DNA from: Gadus chalcogrammus
Lineage: Eukaryota > Chordata > Actinopteri > Gadiformes > Gadidae
NCBI RefSeq assembly: GCF_026213295.1
Contig: NC_079418.1
Coordinates: 5,809,979-5,873,978, forward strand
DNA: 64,000 bases
Reading direction: 5' to 3'
Shown here one piece after another: positions 57,352 through 64,000 of the stretch (its first letter is position 1; every line of letters begins with the position of its first letter). Below the pieces are notes generated by a model. The model searched no databases. It was not told the DNA's origin and saw nothing but the letters and a program-made list of their open reading frames with translations. The translations under genes and the position numbers were made by a program.

Positions 57352-57534
57352 CCCCTGTGTTTATGAATGGATGATGGCGACCGCTGCATCATCTGACCAC
57401 ACGTGTCACCATTTCCCGCTCTCCAGTGCTAAGCTAACCAGACCCCGCCCTTCGGCTTGCCGCATGTCAGAGTTTAATAAACCAACGTTTCGCCTAGTTC
57501 CAGACAGACGCTACTGTAGAGGGGGCAGAATAAT

Positions 57535-57600
57535 AATAACAATAATAACTTGCATTTATATAGCGCCTTTCTCAATCCCAAGGTCGCTGTACATAGTGGA
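57535..57600 (+). mobile_element. SINE/LINE 3' tail fragment
   Basis: The string acttgcatttatatagcgcc followed by tttctcaatcccaaggtcgc is a common teleost retroposon tail. Nothing else of the element is visible. Confidence 0.55.
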
Positions 57601-57659
57601 AAGAAAATGCAACAACAAACAAACAAACAAACAAGAATAACTCATAACAACAGAACATT

Positions 57660-58640
57660 GTTCTGCATAGCCAACGGGGGAGCCCGTCGGAAAACGTTCA
57701 TCATTCCAGAAACACAATAACCACAAAACACCCGGGGGGTGAACATTTAGTCGTAATTTAAAGCGATTAATCGCACGTTTATTAAAAACACGTCAAGAAC
57801 GAGGTCGGGTTTCATCCGGCGGAAGAAAATGGGATAATCCATAATGGAAGCGGGGAAAGAGCTATTTTCCAGAGATTAGAGTTTGTTTGTGTTTCTTTAA
57901 CGAGGACGAGCTAGCAAGATGGAATGGAAACGCCACACAACAGTTTGTTTGTTTTAGATGATAATGAGGGAAGGACGTGGGAATGTTGCCTGGACGAGGA
58001 ACGATACCGACACGGGGAAAAGGGAATAAACACATTACTTTCTGCAGCTAAAGCTACACTCGACCATTAGCTGGTGAAATACCTTGCAATACTTTTCGGG
58101 GCAAAATTCCTTATAAAAACAGTTTTCAGGCAAAATTCCTTAAAAGAATACTGTGTTTAAATGTCAAAATACCTTTAAAAAATTACGTTTTGGGCAAAAT
58201 ACCTTTTAACAATAATGTTCATACACTCCCAGCAACTAAAATAACTAAAAGCTACAAAATGTAAGAGTATCTCTCACTCAGGCCCTCCAAACCGCCAACT
58301 GGAAGTCCCAGTGAGTTCCACTCCGACATCTCGAGATTGACACAAACAGGTCAGTCGTGTATCACCGTTCTGAACCCGGTACTTGCTACGTTTTTTTTTT
58401 ACTCCAAACCCAAATCACAAACACACCAAACAACAGTTGTAGCCTCTCTGCAAAGCCATCAAAGGTCACCCAATAAAGTGCTGCCCATTTCAAATCAGAA
58501 CACAAATCAGGGAGTTATTTACAGCGATTCTCAAGTCCACCTTGCGTCTCAAACACTCCTTCCTCTGCCCAGTCCAGGGACGTAGTTTCCATTTCAGACC
58601 TTTATTTGCATTATTCATGTCTCTCTGAATGAGTTCAGGG
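57660..58640. other. Stretch without a gene
   Basis: 58080-58215 has three or four copies of a gcaaaataccttttaa-like word. Otherwise it is complex sequence and no exon is recognised. Confidence 0.4.
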
Positions 58641-58689
58641 GGGACTTTTATTTTGATATTCCCCATCAGAGACCACAGCATTCGCCGTC

Positions 58690-58757
58690 GGAGAGAGAAT
58701 CAGCCTCGGTACTTCATATGCAGTGGGGTCTCTCCCCCGTCTCTCTCACCCCCCCCC

Positions 58758-58837
<80 letters not shown>

Positions 58838-58885
58838 GAGAGAATCAGCTGGTGTACTTCACATGCAGTGGGGGTCACTCTCCCA
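58690..58885. repeat. Duplicated segment flanking a (ct)n microsatellite
   Basis: gagagaatcagc...gtacttca(t/c)atgcagtgggg occurs at 58690 and 58840, on both sides of a (ct)n run at 58756-58835. Confidence 0.9.
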
Positions 58886-59037
58886 ATCTGAGTGGGGGAG
58901 TGGGTGGAGGGGGTTGTTGAGGGGAGGGAGGGGTGGGGAGTTGCTGGTGCAATCTCTCCCGCTAAATTACCTTGGCACGTCTCACACACAGTCCTTCACC
59001 GGCCCTGAATGATAATTGTCGCGAGCTGCTTAGCCCA

Positions 59038-59219
59038 GTGGTGGTGGTGGTGGTGCTGGTGGAGGAGGTAGTGGTGATGGTGGAGTTGGTGGAGGTGGTG
59101 GTGGTGGTGGTATAGATGGTGATGGAGGTGGTAGTGGAGGTGGTGATGGAAGTGGTGAAGGTGGTGGTGGTGGAGGTGGTGGTGGAGGAGAAGGTGGTGG
59201 TGGTGGTGGTAAGGTGCTG
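59038..59219. repeat. (ggt)n trinucleotide tract
   Basis: ggtggtggt with gga and gat variants for about 180 bp. Confidence 0.96.
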
Positions 59220-59239
59220 GAGGGAGTGATGTAAAAGTG

Positions 59240-60265
59240 TCTGTCTCTCTGTCCCCCCGCCGTCTGTCTCTCTGTCCCCCGTCTGTCTGTCTCTCTCTCC
59301 CCCCTATCTCTCCCTCTTGCTATTTTTTTGGCGAAACAGCTTAAACAAATATTGTGTTGTTTGGCAAAATATAACTGTTTTCAATACTTTCCAATCACTT
59401 ATTTTGGAGTAAAACTCCTTTTGCGGAACCTTGCCGCAAAACCAACGGCCTTCAAAACCTCCTAATCGCTCTCCCTATTAATATTCCACTGGCGTAAAAC
59501 CAGTTTAAACCGCCACTCCTCCGCCTCCACCTCCACCACCACCACATTTGGCCAAACCCTTTAAGTGAAAACCCTCGCTCACTCACACCACCTAATGGGA
59601 AGAGACGCAAGCTAAACGCCCGAACGAAGGCGCCATCGACCGCCTAGCGCATTAGCCGCGACAGGCTCGCTAGCGATACCAAACGTCCATACCTGTTACC
59701 GCCTCAATCCGTACACATCACTCGTTCCGCTAGCCCTCCCTCGCGGCGTTTATATAGAGCTCAGGATTACTTTGTGACGTGTAAAAAGGACGCGCGGGTT
59801 AGCTTGTGAACGTGGCTAGCATGGTTTGAAGCAAATACTTACATCCCTTCGTTGTGGTCAACCTTGGATTATTCTGAAGGGTAAAAGAGGCGATTCATGC
59901 ATACCACCTACCTAGCAGCAGTGTTGTCGGCTCGTCTGACCCTGACTGCTCCTGACGAGCTGGCTGCCGCCTTAATTTGATGCCAAATTTAATCAAAATC
60001 AATCATATCCTCCTTAGAAAATCTAAATCATACAAATTAAATGAAATCCTCTAAATCAATCAGGGAATCAAAATCAATCTATCAACACTAACCCTATCCT
60101 GTATGCGCAGTAGAAACATCTCCCGTACTACTGTACACAGCGCAACTCCACCTCTCTCCATGCCACGCCACATCGTAAGCTATTCCGATCAACTGTAACG
60201 CCCCTCCGATAACGTCAGAAACTCAGATAACCACCGCAGAGGGAAAATGCAGTCCTACTCAGTGG
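59240..60265. other. Stretch without a gene, with a SINE fragment
   Basis: ct-rich to 59320. 59935-59978 is the central part of a V-SINE (actgctcctgacgagctggc). The remainder is complex, and no exon is seen. Confidence 0.4.
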
Positions 60266-60740
60266 CGGCTGGTGATCAAAAATGTTGGCGGGGCAAAGTA
60301 ATAGACAGGGGGTCCGAGGTCCCCCCCCCCCCTGTATTCTGGGGGGGGGGGGAATACTCGTATTCTGATTGGCTGCAGGGCGTGCATTAACTCCTGATAT
60401 AGGCCTACAGACACTTGCTAAGTAGTTCCAGTCAGTGTTTAGATTCTCTGCCCGAGCCCGACGCGGGCCGGGTCGGGCCGATATTTCCCACCACTATCCT
60501 CGGGGCGGGCCTTGGATCGAGCGTTTTTATTTTTATTTTATCATTGGTTTATTGGCCTAATCTGAGGAGAAATCGATGCCATAAACAGAAATATTATAGG
60601 CCTTTATTACACGGGTCTTCTCAATGCCGTGGAACGCTCCGTTCACTTGCATGGGTAGTAGTCAGGTGACTTGTCAACCCCAGCGTCTTCCGTTGCTAAG
60701 CAACGTCACCGTCTTTGCGGACAAATTATTTCTCTGCTGA
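60262..60740. mobile_element. hAT-like MITE fragments
   Basis: cagtggcggctggtgatcaa (60262) is a hAT-type end seen in many teleost repeats. 60450-60510 (gcccgacgcgggccgggtcg) is a second such fragment. No complete element or duplication could be defined. Confidence 0.4.
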
Positions 60741-60744
60741 TCAA

Positions 60745-61410
60745 CACTACGAATGGCCAAAAGACTTGTATGCCCCCCCCCCCTTAAATAATTACCATGG
60801 CAGAATTATTATTATTATTATTATTCTCAATCAACTTGAACATGTGTTTTTACAGTAGAGTGGTGGAGGGATGACGTGTGTTGGCCAACCCGGACGTGAG
60901 CGTCGCCCTGTGTTCCCTTGACAAAAAGCCAACAGGTTTTTCCATTGGATTTTGGATGCTAAAATGTTTACACACATTCCCCGGGGCCCCGAGAACATCA
61001 TATCCGAGATTTGGAGTTCTAGCCCTTAGAGAAAAAAAGTTTTCCCAAATGGACTGTCATTTGGACAAAGCCCCTCAGAAGTGTTGCCTGCAAGACCTAA
61101 TGGTTCAGAATCTTGTGGAAAAACAGTTTTTGAGATAGGAAGGTCCTACCACCCTGAAATTTGAATACCTTATTCTAGGGCCTAACTGGGACCCCCGCAC
61201 CGAAACTTGGCCCGGTCGGACCCCGAGGTCAGGAGGGGGGGGCCCTTCCTGCCCGAAACTTGGCCAGGTCAGACCCCGAGGGCAGGCCCCCCCTTCCGGC
61301 CCTCGGGATCCGACCGGGGCCAAGTTTCGGTGCAGGGGTCCCAGTTAGGCCCTAGAATAAGGTATTAAAATTTCAGGGCGGTAGGACCTTCCTAGCTCAA
61401 AAACTTTGAG
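60745..61410. mobile_element. Relative of the 5-kb inverted-repeat element, with its own hairpin
   Basis: The blocks atggccaaaagacttgtatg, gagcgtcgccctg...gttcccttgacaa and gtaaacattttagcatcc (inverted here) match 49615-50100 and 51330-51520. The segment 61130-61222 is the inverse of 61308-61400 (ctagggcctaactgggaccc / gggtcccagttaggccctag), forming a roughly 93-bp hairpin with an 85-bp loop. Confidence 0.75.
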
Positions 61411-61579
61411 CTAGGAAGGCCAGCTGTGATGGACTTCCGGTTTGGCCATGCAGGGGTAGGACACGCGAAGGCAGAGCTCCCCACCTAACTTATCAATATT
61501 GACCTTTAAAAACGCCGCTCAGGACATCCAACTGCTTAAATCAGTCTAAGACAGACAAAAGGCCACCAACTTTGGCGAG

Positions 61580-62391
61580 ATGAGTAAGAATAAGCCGACC
61601 CGTGCGCCGCCGCTTTGGGCTGCGCCAACAACCCAAACTAGTGTTGCTGGCAAGGTAGCTGCTATGGCTAGTGCTAGCCCACACAGTGGGGGAACGACTG
61701 CAAACGCCGAGGCTGTTTCCGTGAGCCAGCTTGTAGCCGAGTTGTCAAAACAACAGTCTTCGCTCAAGGAGGACATTTCTGCTTTAATTCAAGAGTCAAT
61801 TGCCCCGCTTCAGTCCTCCGTGAATGCACTGACAGAGACTGTTAACGACTAGAGGAGCAAAATGCCACACTGCTCGAACGCGTGGATGACCTGGAGAACC
61901 GCTCTCGCAGAGCAAACCTGAGAATCCTGAACGTCCCGGAGGACAGCGAGAAGGGCCAGTACACCGTCAAGTTTGTATCCGACCTGCTAATGGAAGCAAT
62001 GGGCGAAGAGGTTTTTGAAAACCCACCGGAGTTGGAGCGGGCTCATCGTTCTCCCGGCCAAAGACCTCGAGAAGGACAGCCGCCCCGTCCCTTTGTGGTG
62101 TGTTTCCATCGTTTCCAGGTGAAAGAAAAGGCATTGCGGTGGGCCCAGACGCACGACGTGGAGTTTAACGGCTCCAAACTGAGGATCTACCCGGACATGT
62201 CTGCGGGCCTGGCGAAGAAACGCGCTGCATTTAAAAACGTCAAGCAGCTCCTCTATGAGAAGAAGATACGATTCAGCCTGCTGCATCCCGCACGTCTCCG
62301 AGTTCAGTTTGAGGATGAGACTCTCTTTTTCCACTCACCAGAAGCTGCCAAGGTGTTCTATGACCGTCGGGTTGCCGGACCAATTGACTGA
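61580..62391 (+). pseudogene. L1 ORF1 protein, one frameshift
   Basis: The first frame (61580-61852) gives a basic, alanine-rich start and then a coiled coil (L-V-A-E-L-S-K-Q-Q-S-S-L-K-E-D-I). It is cut by a stop at 61850 caused by a small indel. The same coiled coil resumes in the next frame (L-E-E-Q-N-A-T-L-L-E) and leads into the L1-type RRM (V-D-D-L-E-N-R-S-R-R-A-N-L-R-I) and C-terminal domain (A-R-L-R-V-Q-F) ending at 62391. The RNA-binding and chaperone role is known for the family. Confidence 0.88.
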
Positions 62392-63046
62392 TTCTGACTC
62401 AAATGGACTAATCTGAGACTGACGGAAATCCATCGAGCTGAAGTGATCAATATGTTTGAAGGTTGGTTAATTTGAGCTGTTCCATTTTAAGTGAAGCTAA
62501 TATCAGTCTGTATCACTTTCATAATCGATAGCAGAATGTTTGTTGTCAACTGGCTAACGTTACAGCCTGAGAGGGGCGTAGCCCAAGCAAAACTACTTGC
62601 CTAGACTATTTGTTCAGATCCTATGGTTCAAATGCATTTATTTATCATTTAGCCATCTATCCTGTCTATGCAGTAGTTTGAATAATGCTAAGTTAGCCTG
62701 CCTACTTGTTATAATAATGGCGGTTGTTCATGTTGACTGGGAACTACAATGTTATTAATCTCTGTTCAGAGTCAATGCGCTGAGTGTGTAAACTTGTTAA
62801 AGTGAGAGTGGGGAGCATTGTGTAAGGGGGAAAAATGCATGGGCTATTGGAAGCATAGTCACAGTAAGATAGCTGCGGTTCGTTACTGTTCAGAGAACGA
62901 ACCTAGAGTTTACACATGTTCCAGGGTGTTTTTTTTTTTTTTTTTTTTCTTCTCCCGTTCTTCTCCATTTTATATTCTCCCGATCTGGCTATACAGCACC
63001 ATCCATTTCAGCCGTATCATTACCCAATCCGCTTGTTTATTAAGCT
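62392..63046 (+). other. Inter-ORF region of the L1-type LINE
   Basis: About 650 bp without a gene, with a poly(T) run at 62932-62950. This is long for an L1 spacer but usual in fish elements of this type. Confidence 0.6.
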
Positions 63047-64000
63047 ATGAATAGAGCAAGCACAACTTTAGCTGGAGAATCTGCAGTACGTTTTGTTAGC
63101 TGGAATGTCAGAGGCATGAATGGCCCAGTGAAAAGGGCACGAATTTTTTCACATTTAAAACAGTTGCACACTGAAATTGCATTTCTGCAGGAAACGCACC
63201 TACGAGTACAAGATCAAGTTTTGCTTAGAAAGGCCTGGATAGGTCAGGTGTACCATTCAACCTTTAGTAACAGAGTTAGAGGTGCTGCAATTATAATCCA
63301 TAAAAAAGTACTCTTCATTGCTTCAAAAATAATTTCAGATCCCCAGGGACGTTATGTTATAGTATCAGGTCGTCTCTATCACACCCCGGTGGTTTTAGTT
63401 AGTATTTACGCACCCAACTGGGATGATGCAGATTTTTTCAGGAAGATAATCACCTTATTACCAGATTTAAATACTTGTCATCTAATATTTGGCGGTGATA
63501 TGAACTGCGTGATGGACACAGCCATAGACCGGTCAAGTCCCAAATCTGCACCTCCATCCAAAATGTCCAGAGCTCTTTTAAGTCTTATGACGCACCTTGG
63601 CTGTATTGACCCATGGAGATTTTTGAATCCAAACAAAAAATAATTCTCCTGTTTTTTACATGTTCATCAGTCTTATTCAAGAATAGACTATTTTTTCATT
63701 GATAAGCGTCTTCTTCCCTCAGTGAAATCTGTAGACTACTCTGCTATTGTAGAATCTGATCATGCACCCGTTATTCTTGATATTGGCTTTACACTTAATT
63801 ACCCACCAAGGCCAGCTTGGAGACTTAACACGGCATTACTTTCAGATGCAGATTTTTGTCAGTTCATGTCTAAAGCAATAGATGATTTCATTTTAACCAA
63901 TCAGAATGACTCTCTATCACCATCCATATTATGGGAAACGTTAAAAGTCGTACTGAGGGGACAAATAATATCATTTTCAGCTTCACGGAATAAAAAAAGA
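63047..64000 (+). pseudogene. L1 ORF2, endonuclease domain, one nonsense codon, incomplete
   Basis: The frame starts M-N-R-A-S-T and shows the APE endonuclease blocks S-W-N-V-R-G-M-N (63090), F-L-Q-E-T-H-L (63185), S-I-Y-A-P-N-W (63400) and F-G-G-D-M-N-C (63490). A TAA at 63641-63643 interrupts it, but the same frame continues with S-Y-S-R-I-D-Y-F-F-I and S-D-H-A-P-V (63757). The stop is therefore a single point change rather than the real end. The reverse transcriptase would lie past the window. Confidence 0.88.

Larger units (their letters stand above)
61424..64000 (+). mobile_element. L1-type LINE, running off the window end
   Basis: A short GC-rich 5' leader (from about 61424, gatggacttccggtttggcc), ORF1 (61580-62391) and ORF2 from 63047 are in the L1 order. 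The damage is light: one frameshift in ORF1 and one nonsense codon in ORF2. The rest of ORF2 lies beyond 64000. Confidence 0.85.

Overview
The window is a teleost-fish-like stretch of nuclear genome made almost entirely of mobile elements and simple repeats. The evidence is vertebrate-type spliceosomal introns, tRNA-derived SINEs of the fish V-SINE type, L2-, RTE- and L1-type LINEs, hAT and Harbinger transposons, and very dense (CA)n, (GA)n and (CAGA)n tracts. I see no confidently identified host gene. The species cannot be named from this sequence.

Region 1-8.3 kb: a degenerate endogenous retrovirus (1046-7585, minus strand, 5-bp target duplication gtatt) sits inside a non-autonomous hAT-like element. 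It keeps both LTRs, a tRNA-Ser-like primer site, decayed gag, a protease and the beginning of RT. The rest of pol is deleted up to the integrase C-terminus. Region 9.5-13.8 kb: a fragmented gene with a ULP1-type cysteine protease exon (possibly a Ginger-like transposon remnant) is interrupted by a young hAT transposon (10437-13321, 8-bp duplication agtctata) whose two-exon 703-aa transposase is open.

Region 13.8-24.5 kb is the most interesting part. It is one 10.7-kb DNA transposon (13803-24534) with a perfect 8-bp target duplication (ccattttc) and very long terminal inverted repeats built from higher-order tandem arrays. It carries two divergent, intact, multi-exon genes whose nearest start codons may lie only 70 bp apart. 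One encodes a 320-aa IS1595/IS1016-like (Merlin superfamily) transposase. The other encodes a 316-aa CCDC106-like coiled-coil, serine- and lysine-rich protein. The inverted repeats supply the 3' regions of both genes, so the unit is self-contained.

Region 24.5-36.3 kb: a truncated RTE-like LINE; a V-SINE; a short LTR retrotransposon (27419-29738, duplication ctaat) whose interior is an 11-residue proline-rich minisatellite; and an L2-like LINE split by a two-gene Harbinger transposon (32092-35012) whose transposase has a single nonsense codon.

Region 36.3-60.4 kb: apparently gene-free sequence with SINE pieces, hAT MITEs with clear 8-bp duplications, long microsatellites and a 5-kb inverted repeat (about 48.3-53.3 kb). 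Non-repetitive islands between the microsatellites could be conserved regulatory elements of a gene outside the window. Region 60.7-64 kb: a relative of the 5-kb inverted repeat, then a lightly damaged L1-type LINE with ORF1 and the start of ORF2, running off the end.
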